DNA from: Fasciolopsis buskii
Taxonomy: Eukaryota > Platyhelminthes > Trematoda > Plagiorchiida > Fasciolidae
NCBI GenBank assembly: GCA_008360955.1
Contig: LUCM01009862.1
Coordinates: 513,764 to 577,763, forward strand
DNA: 64,000 bases
Reading direction: 5' to 3'
The notes below the pieces were generated by a model. That model was not told the DNA's origin, searched no databases, and saw only the letters and a list, made by a program, of their open reading frames with translations. This document shows positions 23,981 through 36,599 of the stretch, in pieces. The first letter of the stretch is position 1. Every line of letters begins with the position of its first letter. The translations under genes and the position numbers were made by a program.

Positions 23981-24180
23981 TCACAATGGAGATTGTGATG
24001 GAGGACACCAAGAATATTTGTTTTTCTCCGAACGATCAGTTTTACCATAAAAGCCTTTGCTATAATTCTGAAGAAGCCTTCCATAAGAAGGTGGACTGGT
24101 GGGCAAAGAGTTACGCAATTCGAACTCAGTTTGACCTGATCGAATGAACACGTGTCTTGTAACTGGATGTTGATGTGCTG
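23981..24180 (-). pseudogene. Ty3/gypsy integrase C-terminal segment (copy B)
   Basis: HVFIRSGQTEFELRN followed by a segment ending PPSYGRLLQNYSKGF. It corresponds to the 'HVFVR.D.VR.PLQ.PY.GPF.VL.R..K.F' segment that follows the catalytic core in gypsy integrases. Position downstream of the core supports this. Alignment is loose. Confidence 0.45.
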
Positions 24181-24949
24181 TACGACGCTGACGGCCGAGG
24201 TCGTCGGCATACGCAGACCGCGAAATGATGGGGCGTGAACAGCAGAGGATGCCGGTGCCATCGTCGCACGAATCATCGTCAAGAGGATACCACGTCGATA
24301 CGGTCCAAACATTCAGAAGCAGCAAACGACGAAAACATCTAGAGGCAAGCTAAAACAGGCGGAACCGAAACACCGGAAACGATCAGGGCAACAAATGGAG
24401 CAAACATTATCGAAAGGTTTTGCGGGATCAGCAAACGAATCAAACAGTCGAGGCCAAGCAAACGGCAGGAGGTAAGACTTGTTGTGTCGGATGGGCCCAA
24501 TAACACGTGTAACCTGTAATAAGTTGAGATGGTGCTCACGCCGCAATCACATTCTCGCGTTATTGCCGCTTGTGGTTGGAAAACCTTGTTTGCCTCAGTC
24601 GCAAAAACGTGCAGGACAAACGACCTTCTGGTCAGAACGTCAGACGGTGGCCTCATTCGCGGTCGGTCGTTTAGTAGAGCGCTGCCGTCTCGAACTTGAG
24701 GCAGCGAGCTCGTATGATGACGGTACGTGGTCACTTGGCTGCAAACGTGAACGTGAGACGATCGCCTTTTTCAAAGTTGTTGCAGCCAGAGGTATATACG
24801 GGCCCTAGCGCGAAACTGAAGCGTAGTCGGAAATCCGTGCAGGGTTGACACCGAATCTCCAACTAATAAACGATAAGCTGTCATCTTCATATACATCTTC
24901 AAAACTACCAATACTGGCTGCATCGAAGCGACCGAGTAGAGTAAACTTG

Positions 24950-25760
24950 AAAGTCGTATTGCGACGAGAAATCACGCAAAATCGGCCTTAGTTAGTTTGG
25001 TGTAGCGGTTTACGCACCGAACTAACAGGAAAAAGTGCATGCATACATGTATTCATTTTCGCCGGAAAAGATTTTGAAGGTACGTGGACAGACCTGCAGC
25101 ATATATTTGTCCAGCGAGTAAATCAGGACCCCGTCTCGTGAAGAAATCCTCGAGCGGTCGTAATGCCGTGCTGAACACAAGTTATGTGGTGGCAGATTAG
25201 ATATCTGCCTTGAAGCAAGTTCTGATACCTAGTAGAATAAGTGGCACTTTTTTGCACCAATCGGGGTTCTTTTGAACTTTGAGAACCCTTTTGAATTAGC
25301 AATGAAAACGCTCCACTAAACTGTTGCATACCTGGTGGTAAGCGATCTTGTGGATCCGCCCCTTACCCAGCCTGCTCGTAATGGAGGTAAATAGTTCGGA
25401 TTCAAATTATTGTCCTTGGTCAGTTGTGACAGCAGAGGACAATAATACAAAGCTATCCATCGTTCTACGAAAAGTTGAGCCACCGGTTCGGCCATGACAA
25501 TAGAGATGGAAATATTTTCCAGTCATCTAGTGAATCTATCGATTCACGAAAGCAGATTGGTTTGCCACGTGATGGTGTCAGGGGACAAAAACAATCGATG
25601 TCAGCGTGATCAAAGCGTAAACCCGATAGGGCTAAGATACCAATTAGCGGAGCTAAGTGCTTGTGGCCGTTAGACTAGTGACACCGTAGGTATAACTTAG
25701 TCCATTTACGAAAGTATTCGTTCATGGGTGGCCAGAAGACTGGCTCCAAAATCTGGATGC
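24950..25760 (-). pseudogene. Ty3/gypsy integrase core fragment (copy B)
   Basis: Near 25.74 kb MNEYFRKWTKLYLRC corresponds to the segment around the CxxC of the integrase zinc finger (the second Cys reads His). FDHADIDCFCPLTPSRG near 25.6 kb corresponds to 'FDHIHIDIVGPLPPSRG' with the first catalytic Asp. NSLVERFHCKLKG near 25.3 kb holds the third catalytic residue, Glu, in 'NG.VERFHR.LKAA'. Then VSELASRQISNLPPHNL matches 'LG.R...K.D......ELVYG'. Multiple frame changes; inactive. Confidence 0.7.
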
Positions 25761-25939
25761 CAAATACGGGACGTCGAAAAGTAGAAGGTGCCTCTGGTCA
25801 AGGTAAACCGGTAGGTATGTCGCACAACATCATACTATCCAGATGCCCCTGACGACACTGAATCGATGGCAATCGAGATGCCTGTAAGCAAGACAAACTA
25901 AGCCTGGGGCGCTGTCATGAAATAAAGGACTAGGACTGA

Positions 25940-26720
25940 ACTTGAGATGGCATTAAGTTTTCGGCTTGATAGGGTATCCACCAAGCTGCTGGACCCGCCT
26001 CTAATATGACGGAGGTCCACTGTGAACTGAGAAGTTCCTGACTAATACTGAACATTAACGGTCTGAGTGAGTAGATAATGCTTAGTTATTGGCTTGTAGT
26101 CCGTGAAATGGTTGAAATTACGACCTTCGATGGCATGGTGTCAACTTCTATTAGCGCCGTTTATCTCCGGAAGTTTACAACCAAATTCAGTGCATCTTAT
26201 TTTCTTATGGCTGAAAAAAGCAGGAGTAAAACCAAATGGTTCTCTCAGATCTTTGGCGCCGACTGTTGCAAGGCCACTCTGATATCATAATGCAAATCGC
26301 CAAACTAAACTTGGCAGATGGGTTTTGGTGCTTCAAGAGCGCGGTATTTGCTAACGCCCACTTGGTCTCCGAAAATGCTATTCGCATGCCACCCAAAGAT
26401 ACCAGCTTACTTGGATTACCACGAAGCAGCTTGGCTAACGGAAACGGACGTTCGGCCGCTTGGGGGCTAAAAAGAATATTGAAGTCTACCAGCTAGAAAT
26501 GCATTAAGCTCCATGATTGAGGATGGCTCGATGAAACCGATAGTAGCGCGTGCTCTATTCTTGCTGTCTTTAATGCCCTCTCGGGCTATCTTGTGGCCGA
26601 GGAACGTCACCTCCATTCCGCCGACCTAATACTTATCGAGTCGACTACTGTTCGAGTGTCCAAAAGATTTCAAGACAACTGCAATGTGGTGCATCTCCTT
26701 ATGACTTGTGTACCAGGTTG
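25940..26720 (-). pseudogene. Ty3/gypsy RT tail and RNase H fragment (copy B)
   Basis: Near 26.64-26.55 kb the minus strand reads RLDKY then MEVTFLGHKIAREGIKD. This is the block just after the RT active site ('LNKYG...C.F....V.FLGH..S..GI'). Near 26.02-25.94 kb GTSQFTVDLRHIRGG then LVDTLSSRK matches the 'ISQFT.DIRHI.G..N..AD.LSR' end of the RNase H region. The stretch between is frame-broken. These two blocks are specific enough to call Ty3/gypsy despite the damage. Confidence 0.7.
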
Positions 26721-28309
26721 ACATTCTGGCATCTTTAACAAAGATAGCACATTTTTCTTAGCCGGAAAAATTCGCCTCATTTCTCGGAAGGTCAAATTTT
26801 GAATTGCGCTGTTTTACCATTTTGCAAATATTTTGTCGAAGCTTAGACCGTTTGATTTCCAGCTCTTGCCCGAACAAAAGTTTAACGCTGTAACAACATA
26901 AAACGTCGATCTTCTCGTTCCACTTATTTGTTTTTAAGAACAGACATACTTGTTGGGCTGTCTACTTATTTTTGTATTTCACACGTTCCCATTCCTCCAG
27001 TACCATCTTGCTGCTCAGCCGACTCCTGTAACTCAGGCCTTTTAGGTTTTCACTAGCATTTATTACCTTGGTTCGTCCGGTTTTATTGTCCTCTACGCTA
27101 ACGCAGTAAGACAAGCCCAATAGTTTACAGCTCAAGTGGAAGAGTATCCACGCTTTCTGCTAGATGGGATTCCTGCGAGATCTGGGCAGAGAAAAGTGGA
27201 TAGTTATGTCGGAATGACGGTTTTCCCCGAAACTGTATGACGAGTAATTTTCTGCGCATATTGTAGAAATTTGCCTAAGTGGATGTGCCACAAAACAAAG
27301 CCAATTTGTTTTACTGAAGTCAATTCTTCCAAACAGCCAACATCTTGTGTGTTCATTGTTCGTTGTGGTGAGCCATTGAACGTTTGGTAGTGTTGGATGC
27401 ACTGCGTAGTGTGCCAAAATGCATTTTCCACCAGGGCTAATAAAGAATATTTTGGGCATGTGTTAATATATGCGCTTTGGAAACGCATTTTGTTTATTGC
27501 ATATTCTTCTCATGCTTAACTGATTGCCGAATAGCCGCGCAGTGGCAGTTAAAAAGTTCTAAGTAATTTGAATTCGTGGTTGCAGAGCAGCAAGCTTCAA
27601 AAATAACGACGGTGGGGGAAGACAGTGAGTGGTATACTGTGCTCGTATTACCTTTTGTTACTGACCTGACTTGCAAATTTCTACCCGCATTTTCTATGTT
27701 GAAAAGCACTTTTGCTGTTTGCTGTATGATGTCTGATATGAATAAATGGAAGAGATATCGCATGAAGAATAAGCTTTTGGGTGCCACGCAGGGTAAACTG
27801 CAGGAGCACAGGGTTCGTTGACACAGTTGGATAGTCTTAATAAGAGGGCTATAGTTCGTATTTCACTCTTAAGAGCCCCAACGTTTGGCGGTTCTGGAGG
27901 CTTTCCGGGAGTGTCTCATGGAAAAAACCACATTCCAAAGCAAGAGTGACTCACCAATTCTGTCTGCTCAACATCCCAATCTGCTGTCTCCAGCAAGTAG
28001 ATGAAAATAATTTCACTAAAAGTTTAATTCCGAAAATGCGGCTGCTTAAAGTAGGAACCGACTGGGAAGATATTGCAGGTTTTGGTCAGCAATTACATAG
28101 TCAATCTTTGTCATTGTCAGCGTATCTTCTGTTCAGATAAATCTGCCGATTCATCGATGGACACTATCTAGAATGCCTTTGTACTTTCACGCTTAGTCAT
28201 TTATCAATAGCCACAAATTTTGAGTTTTAAGTGCCCACTTGCGGAATATATACCACGACCCCAGAACATTGCTTCCAATGCTAATCGCATGTCCTTAGTT
28301 CCGTTGTGG
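26721..28309. other. no gene recognised
   Basis: Should contain the upstream part of gypsy copy B (RT, protease, gag), but I see no RT motif. Frames near 27.2-27.8 kb on both strands carry no known motif. Confidence 0.4.
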
Positions 28310-28640
28310 ATAGAATTAATAATTAATAATAATAAAAATGTTACTATTTCACTTTTTGAACAGTCCCAAGAACACGCAGTGTGCATGATCATAACGTGCG
28401 ACAATCTTGACAAAAGAGGATAAAATGAACACCCAATTGCAAACGGTTGGTAGGGCATACAATAGCTAATAATGCGTACCTCAGGTCATATGTTTGGTAA
28501 GAGCATAAATGGTAACGAATTTCCACAAAGGATATTTGAATCCAAAAAAGAATCCTCGTCAGCACCGTTCGGTGTCATTATAGCGCATCTAGTGGGCTGC
28601 CATGCGGCAAACCGAAATGGACCAGTAACATCACCAAAAA
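28310..28640. repeat. unclassified dispersed repeat, copy 2
   Basis: Partner of 22790-23110, same orientation; shared TTTGGTAAGAGCATAAAT block at about 28493-28512. It begins beside a short AT-rich run (AATAATTAATAATAATAA, about 28318-28337), which could be a tail or target. Confidence 0.6.
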
Positions 28641-31600
28641 GTCCCTTGAGGTAGTATGCTTTCTGAATGTTGGGGATAAAAAACAATTGGATCTGGTGGA
28701 ATGGGTAGAAAGGGGCAAGAAAGAAGCAATAAATCTGGGAACGGAAAATTTGGGGTCAGTCTCTCGCGGAATGCATGGTTTGGTAAGCAGTATACTGAAA
28801 AGACACTAGCAACATAAAGCGCGAAAAATGTGGCGGCGAAGTCCTTTGGGCAGGAAAAAGGCAACGGAGGCGCGACAAAAACTGTCTAATCTTATGACAA
28901 ATCCATGAGGTTTGTATTGGACAGTTTTTTATTTCATGAATCTCAGGTAGTTCCAGTGATGGAGGTGGGGTTGGAAAAGAAGAAGGGGATACGAATTCAA
29001 ATGAAGCAATGTCTGGTGAGCTCGTGTGGAGAACAGTTGCCAGGAGCACTGGACTGTTGCTAAATTCCGCAAAGTAAAATACACGATCATGAGAAATGAC
29101 GGTAATCAGCTATTTTCCAATGTCGAGATGCATTCTGAAATTCGGTTTATGTCGGATGCCAATAAAATTACTCCCCCCATGAGTCCGTTTTGAAATTTGG
29201 GAAGGAGCAAGAGGAAGCCAGTACAAAATGGTGAATGTGAACATAGGGACTAGAGGACCTTTCACCGCAGCAGTGCCAGTGGGTGGGGTTGACCGAGGGC
29301 TAGCCACCCAACCTGAAAATAACTGTCTGGCGGTTAACACAGGAGGCATAATTCGCCAACCTATCTGCGCCCGCACACCGATGCCCGCTCGATGTGCGCC
29401 GGCCAAAGAGGTGGATATAACAGCGACTCACACTACTGTGGCAACACCGGTGTACTTGGCAGGTTTAAGGAAGAAATGCGAATATGGTTTACGTACGAGA
29501 AACGATACATCAAGTTTCCTGGGGTTGATAATCCCAGGCGACCCAAAACTATGGTAGCCAGAGCGTAAAGTATATTTTTACGTCCAAACACCTAGACGGC
29601 CTGCAAAAGGAATAATAAGAGCGGGCGGTCGTCCGGCCTAGCTGTCAGCTTCGGCTTAAGAAGCGATCAAGCGGCTCAGAAAAGGAAGTTACTAGAACGT
29701 ATGGTGCAACCAAAAATAGCAGTGATGGCTGATTATGTGATTAATCCGGAGTTTTTGTTTTGGGGAATGTGTAGGTAGATGGGCCGGCCAATCTGGTGTG
29801 TGGATCGTCTGCTTTATTAGAAGAAATTAATCGGTATTTTGTGGGACAGAGAGTGAACAAATGCTGTAGATATAAATAATGGAGGAGCTTAAAAAAGACT
29901 ATTACAAATGGGACTGACTAAGTTCATAGTGTAGAAATCATTGACTATATATCTACCTTAGGAGACCAAGCCTTAGAAGCACACGAAATGGCCGGGACCA
30001 GCAGGGGTGGTAAGTGGAAACGGTCTCCAAAGGAAGAAGAGCATCCACGTGGGACTCCATGGTCATGGAGATGGCATGAAGTCCAAAATGCTTAAAATGG
30101 TCAGAGAGATATCGATGAGGAGTGAGAAGGAATCCAAGATGTTCACTTAGTTTCGTCTGGAGGAGCCGTTTGGGTTCGTCACAATCATAGGTGATTCCTA
30201 CGAGCCTGTCATTTACTTGGGGAGAGGCGATGATGAAAGTAAGAAGTGAGGATGAGGGTAAATGTTTATATTCGAAGACGGTGGACGGGTAGGGATGCCA
30301 CGCCGTTTTGGCGACGGTATTGGAACTGGTTAGCAGAGTGGATGGAAGAGAGTTGTGGGTGAGCAACCGTACATGCAGTTAGAACGATAAGGTTTATAGA
30401 CAAGAAGCCAGATTACTGAGCGACAGTTATTGGGCCTGTGGGCAGAAGAAACGATGAGGTGCATCCGACTTGTAACTACATGTAAATGAATAGCATGTGC
30501 TAGTGTCGGAGCTTAGTTTGAAGTTGGGAGCAGGACAGGCGATGCTTTTATGTGAGTAGGCTATTTCGAACTCCATCAACAATGTGCGGGCCACTTTTGA
30601 GTTCTCTGGCAGGAATCTTTACATGAACCATCGTTCTAATAGCTTGATGGCCTGGTACCAAAGTACCGGCGCAAACACCGGCGGAGCTTTGTCGCGCTCT
30701 GGAAACGACCCGGCCAACATGAATGATTGCAAAGCGACAGCAAGTAGCACAATTTCAGTACAATTTCTACGCAGGTTCAATGCCCTGAAAATCTACGTCC
30801 GCAGCGGCGTGGGTACGACTGTTCGACGGAAGCATTCCGCCCTGACAGGACAGCACCTGGCGCTAAGGTGCAGCTGTAGAGAGATCATTCAGAAAAACAC
30901 TTAAAACTACCGAGAGATCTACATCACTAGTGACAGTTAAGGTCAATTCATCCCCTATATCAGCTCTTCAAGAGAAAGCTCTGATAAACATTGAGCAAGC
31001 ACTGCTTTTCTAGTATTCAATCGCGGTTACGGTCGCAGGACAACAGGATAAGCGTCAGAAACTTACGGGAAACGTCAAATTTTGATGACTTGAACCCTGA
31101 ACAACTTACTATATTTTACATACCTTATATTACCTTAAACACCTTAGGAGCGGAAACAAGTGTGCCGCATCTCATTTTCCTCTCTTTCGTTAAAGGGCGC
31201 ACCAACATTCCAACTGAGTTTCCTGTAAAGAAAATTGAGAGTAATGTCATTCTTAATTATTGTTTCTTCAGCTCTTTCCAATTTTGCACTTCGGTTGTTT
31301 TATACACGTACAGTTTCAAAGCATCTATTTGCAGCATCGTGATCGTTGGGGCCGTACGTTCTACTGCCTTTTGCGCGTAGTGAGTATTTAGTGAAGTGCT
31401 TCGCTTAGATAACAAACTGCTGATAGCTGGCTTATCAGGTGCTCTCGACGATAAGTGTAAATTAGAAAACGGGCAGTGCGCAATCAGCAGTCCTATGGTT
31501 TAAGCGGCCGTAAGCGGGAAAAGAGTAAAACGAAGACAAAAGACGAAGAAGCGCATTGTATTTTCACTGCCTGTCTTGCCCGCCCGGTGCAGACCCTATA

Positions 31601-32639
31601 CCAGTAGAATCTCTGGACTTTTTCGGTAAGCAGTGGCCGAAGTCACCTGGTTTTAGCGATTTTCTCCAGTTTAATATCGGATCGGGCCCGGATCAGGCAC
31701 GTTACTTGAGCTCCAGACCTCTCTTACAGAAGTACAAACTGTTAAACAAGACACATCGCATCACGTTGTGGTTTGTTGCAGAGACAACCTTTTCCCATTT
31801 AGACTACGTTATACCCAAATATATAACCACCGAAGACGTTGGTCTCACTCGGAAAAATTCCCCACATTTTTCCAAAGCCTATATGGGTGGGTTTTATCCA
31901 GCTTTAGAAATACCTCGGGAGCAAGCTCCATTTTATTCTTAGACATAACTACAGAGTAGAACATTCGCACCACTAAAGATAATTTTGCAAATAACTCCAA
32001 TCCTTCTAAGTGCTATTGTTAGTGTACGAACCCATGTTGATTCTTGCTCATATATTCTTTTCTCCTCCCCTCTTTTCTAAGCATTTCATCCTTTTGGACT
32101 TTGCCTCTACTGCAGTCATAAAAAATGATCGATCAATAGAAATGCAAAATTCTGATGGTGTACATTACATGATCCGCACAGGAAAGAGGACCCTCTCTGA
32201 GGTTGCAGCAAGCGGTACTTCGAGCAATGAGGTCCTTAAGGGTCGATCTAGGTTCGGTGGCTGAATGTGGTGTGTGCGACATAGCCATCAAGAAGGTCAC
32301 TGACGTTGGAAGAAAGATCATCACCTCACGAAATCATGTTCAATCACTGGAAGATAACGTATTAGGTTTATCCCCACTTGTTAACATTTCGGAGACTGGA
32401 AGTAACCACAGCAAACAAGCATTTTGATGCAACTTGCTTCTATTTGGATTCTATTTCCAGGGTGATTTAGAAATTCCCCGTTGCCGATAAAAATGCTGTA
32501 ACGTTTAACGTTCCCAACCGCCTGCCGGTTGAAGCCGTTAAACGCCGCGTACTTTCATCTGGCACCCAATAAGGTGCTGATATTTTACACGCAAAATTAC
32601 ACTTTATTATTAATAAGCTCACTCCTCACATCGCTCAAC
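28641..32639. other. no gene recognised; G-rich part may be minus-strand CR1 debris
   Basis: 28.7-30.55 kb is G-rich on the plus strand, the composition seen in the minus-strand CR1-like element, but no motif confirms it. Frames of 98-137 codons at 29.1-29.6, 29.95-30.37, 30.58-30.9, 30.99-31.38 and 31.56-31.94 kb have no motif I know, and none has a clear splice context. Confidence 0.4.
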
Positions 32640-34560
32640 CAAGGCCAATGCGAATAAGGAAAATCTGCACATATGAAAAGAACATTTTTAAGCTGCAGAA
32701 TATCTTCACGCAAACCCTAAACTTCTGCTTATTTCTGAGGATACATCGACTTCAAAACGACTTGATTGGTGCTTCCCAGGACCAAATAGTAAACAGGAGC
32801 AAACTGCACCTCGGCAATCAAATCCCTGCCCGCATTTGGCCAAACTTCTGCGGTCCGCACTATTTGCAGTAAATATAATACCCCTATGTGCAACGTAGAA
32901 ATCGGACAGCAGCTCGATTATCCGCAGGAAATTGCCGAGTTTTTTAACTCATGCTTCTCCACCCTTATTACCAACATCGACACCAGTTCACCAAACATTC
33001 CTAGACCAACGAACCAAACGCTTTCGTCCATCTTATTCAGTACAGAGAAAATTAAGAAGTCTCTCGCTTTCGTCAAACCATCTTACCGATCGTACTCACA
33101 CGGTGTTCCCCCTGTTCTGTTTCGCTTCCACAAACCCGATTTAGCACCTTTTTTAAACCTGTTTACTAACTCTGTGTAAACTGGGATGTTTCCCGTTCAG
33201 TTTAAAGTCTCCGCCACTGATGTTCCCCACAAAAATGCACCCGTGTAAGACCCATAAAACTACCATTCAAACCAAACACCCATTATGGCCAGACTCAAGG
33301 AGTGGATTGCCAAGGCTCAGCCAATCGACTTTCGTACGAAAAACGAATTAATTGGTGAATCCCAGCATGAATTTATTAAATGCTTACCCTGTACTTCATC
33401 TCACTTTGCTTTTATGGTCTGGCCATTCTGGATGTTCATAAGAAAAATGCCAACATAGTGATCTTTCTTGACCCGACCAAGGCGTCTGATCATGTTCCCC
33501 ATGAACGACTGTTACTAAAAATCAAATCGTATGTCTAGCAGATCCGCCGCACCGTTGGCTTACTTCCCACCTCTCCGACCGCTCTCAAGTAGTCAGTAGC
33601 AACGATGTCCTTTTCCAGAACCAGCCAATCACTAGTGGTGTAACAGAAGATCGTCTTCGTCCATTTACCATTTCTGCTCCATGTAAACAACATATTTCGA
33701 GCAATAAACCACGGCAAATTTTTCTTATTTGCCGACGACGTCAAAATAGTTTATTCTGTTGAGCTGCCTTCCTAACCACAAACCACGGCCAGTATCACGG
33801 AAAATTTAAACTCATTAGATGATTGGTGTGGGCAATGGGTGATGCAATTTTCTGCCACTAAAAACACTAACCTTGCCTATAATTCTCACATTGCCCCAAG
33901 TAGGCCTTTTATAAACGGCCTACCACTAACAACCACTGTGTGCAAAAGATTTAGGCTAATATTTTTTTCTCCTCATTCAACTTCCACGTGCAAGCTGGTT
34001 GTCAAACCGCAAACCCAAACAAGACCAACGGCCTCATTGTTAAAACATTCCGCACTCTAAGATGCAAGCTGATGCTATACAAATTACATTACAGACCGCA
34101 ACTGGAGTACTGTCCAATAATGTTCTCGAACATGTGCGCAGTTGATCGTGATGCAACAGTAAAGGGACAACGAGCATTCACAAACACCAGCAAGCCTTAG
34201 TTACAGAGAACGATGCAAGGCACTACACCTTGACCTCCTTTCGTTACGTCGTGTCAAACTTAACCTCACATCCCTTTTCAAGCTTGTAACGTCGCAAGCA
34301 TACACGGCTGACCACCCCTCTTGGGAATCAACCGTTGTCCCTTGGGATGCCACCTTACAAAGTGTCTGCTGGGTCAACGTTGTTCACGATTATTTAACCT
34401 ACCTCGTGGAATACATTACCGGACCATATCCGGCCCTGTCGCAGTCTAGCACAATTCAAGATTGCGCTGCACAAATTTTTCAACATGTCCCCATTTCTCA
34501 GCTCAACTGGGATCAAGATCAGTTTACACCAAGCTCTGAAGGCCATTTAATCCTCTAGCT
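32640..34560 (+). mobile_element. CR1-like non-LTR retrotransposon, RT half (copy B)
   Basis: On the plus strand, a linker (EIAEFFNSCFSTLI near 32.93 kb) matches the linker of the 9-16 kb element (IGEAFNTYFSSTLI). There follow MFPVQFKVS, IVIFLDPTKASDHVPHERLL (motif A region near 33.46-33.52 kb), an intact FADD box at 33728-33739 (FLFADDVKIV), then LNSLDDWCGQWVMQF and LHYRPQLEYCPIMF (thumb). Near 34.2-34.5 kb is the C-terminal part with RRVKLNLTSLFKLV. Frame changes separate the blocks. ORF1 and endonuclease are absent upstream, so it is 5' truncated. C-rich strand composition as in sister copies. Confidence 0.75.
33440..34200 (+). pseudogene. CR1-like reverse transcriptase (copy B, broken)
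   Basis: RT core of the preceding element. The first catalytic Asp lies in IVIFLDPTKASDH (33.46-33.5 kb) and the catalytic pair in FADD (33728-33739), so the catalytic residues themselves are preserved while the frame is not. NTNLAYNSHIAPSRPFINGL and KTFRTLRCKLMLYKL follow as palm/thumb remnants. Identification is by motif order shared with the 11.6-12.2 kb copy. Confidence 0.7.
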
Positions 34561-36599
34561 CAACTCAACTTAGGTATCCAAAGCCATGCCACTTTATTAC
34601 GGTTTCCTCCTAAAGATAACCGACGCCACCGATTTAGCCCCTTAACCCTCCGTCCTGCGGCTCCATTAAGAAAACAAGATAAATCAACAGAAATAGATTA
34701 AGCTAAGTCCGTCTTTTTTTTCCTATTCCGCACACATTAGCCACCATAATTCTGCATTTTCAGTCTTATAGTGTATTAGGTTAGCAGCGCAGAGCATGCT
34801 GATCATGACAACTGGCAGAAAATCAACCTAGTACTCCAGGGTAGTTACCAACTGCATGCAGCTGAATTACTCTGCGCAATAATAGCAACCTGATCCCAGT
34901 ACTACCCTGGTCACCCCACCACATAAGTTCTTTATTATTAACCAGGGCACCAGCTTGACGTATCATTAAAAAACCCTCCGACAGTTGACCTAAGACCAAT
35001 CACCTTAACTGCTTATCATCTGTCATAAATCCTTTATCTCATCTTGCTTTTTTACTTCTTGACCTATTTTTTTCTTTCACACGACCAACATTAGGTCGGA
35101 TGATGCCTCTAATTCTCCACCGTTCATTAATCACTATAACTTCAAGTTGACGCCCAAGCCGGACTGCCTCTCTCCCCCATGTTTCAAAACTCGAACGCAA
35201 GCTGTATGCGCTGGTACCAGATTCGCCTCCATGAGGGCAACTCTAAATATACTAGCTTCTCGCTCCTTCTAGGACTCTGTTAGCCAGATTTGGTGCTCGG
35301 CTGCTAGTCTGTTCAACCGAAACCGCGTCGCTGATCCGCTTCGATACTTCTATTCAGACTGATCTTCATGGCCGGTCAAAAACAGTTACTACTGCCACTG
35401 CAATGCCGTAGGCGCTCCTTTAAATTCCTCACACCTACTGCCGTCTATGATCAAAAACTGCGATGACAGCATAGAGGGTCTCTTTGACTGGTGTATTCAA
35501 AGACATTTTACTTCTTACACAGGCTTTTTCTTTCCATCAAACCTATTAGTTCAGTTCACCGCCAGCCGCAAAGAGATGAAATCGGCCGTCCTGCTAGTTC
35601 CCCATTCGCTTTCTGAGGAGCGTTTCATGAAATCTTGTGCTCCAGAGAGGTCAGCAGACTTGACACCATTCTTCCGCCTTTTCCGGCACTTTATCGGTCC
35701 TTATTCGTCTTGGCTAACGTTTGTCCTGTTTTTTGACTAATTTCCATGCACTTTTCCAATTCTCATTGATCTCCACAGTTTCACATTTCTGGCCATCACC
35801 TAACGCTGTTGACGTTTGCACCGCCGGCCATATTCAACATACACTATTGAGCTCCTGTCAAGTGTCGCGCCAGCGATACACAGATTTGGTGCACCAAAAC
35901 ACGAGAAAGGATGCAATCCATTGTTGACAAACAGTTCTGGGAAATCCCGTATAATTTTGCAAACCAGTTTTTCAGCTTTGATTGTCGTCTCTCGTACTTA
36001 TGCACGGAGTATCGCTTTGCAGATTCTGATCGAGCCTCCAAAGTAATCTGAAGTATCATATATCCTCATATCCCCTCTGATTTCTATTATTCACGTTTCC
36101 TCTGCATGATCCATTTGCAAGTGTGATCTCGCTTTGCGTATTCCTCTCGAAAATGGAGAAATGTACATTTTTATTGCTACTGAATGCATGCAACATGATT
36201 CACTATCAATGTTAACGTATAAGGCTGCGGGAAAAGTGGCAACGGTATTAGCAGCCTTCGTTTTTTCAATTTCCTCAGGAGCTAACATCTGGACAGTTTA
36301 TCAGCACATCACAGATAATGTTTCAAGTTACCCCTCTCCAGTATATTTAGATCTTTGCCGACGGAACATCCATCCGCAGGAAGGTAATCAGAAATTCAAG
36401 AACTCCATCGCCGAAAATCATAAACGCGGATTTAAAAATCTCACTGACCCCCTGCCTCTTATTCTTCTGGATAAGCAGCCTAACCACAGTTTGGAGCTAT
36501 AGCGGCACGCGGCAACAACCGAGTTAGACGCGTTCATCTCTCCTTCCCCTCCCCAAAAAACGGCCGCGCCTACAGTCTCTTCAAACTACCTTCACCTCT
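34561..36599. other. no gene recognised; C-rich
   Basis: Plus-strand C-rich composition continues in part. Frames at 35.45-35.74 kb and 36.13-36.50 kb (122 codons) have no motif I can name. Confidence 0.4.

Larger units (their letters stand above)
23981..26720 (-). mobile_element. Ty3/gypsy LTR retrotransposon pol, decayed (copy B)
   Basis: On the minus strand: an RT tail (26.7-26.5 kb), RNase H tether (26.4-25.94 kb), integrase (25.76-24.95 kb) and an integrase C-terminal segment (24.18-23.98 kb). Order and motifs are those of a Ty3/gypsy pol. The gap of about 0.75 kb between integrase core and C-terminal segment is longer than usual and may hold an insertion. No LTRs were identified. It is much more decayed than the element at 42.4-47.6 kb. 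Confidence 0.7.

Noticed and set aside
30991..31942. 129- and 128-codon plus-strand ORFs as host genes
   Set aside because: No motif, no signal peptide, no splice context. Frames of this length are expected several times by chance in this window.
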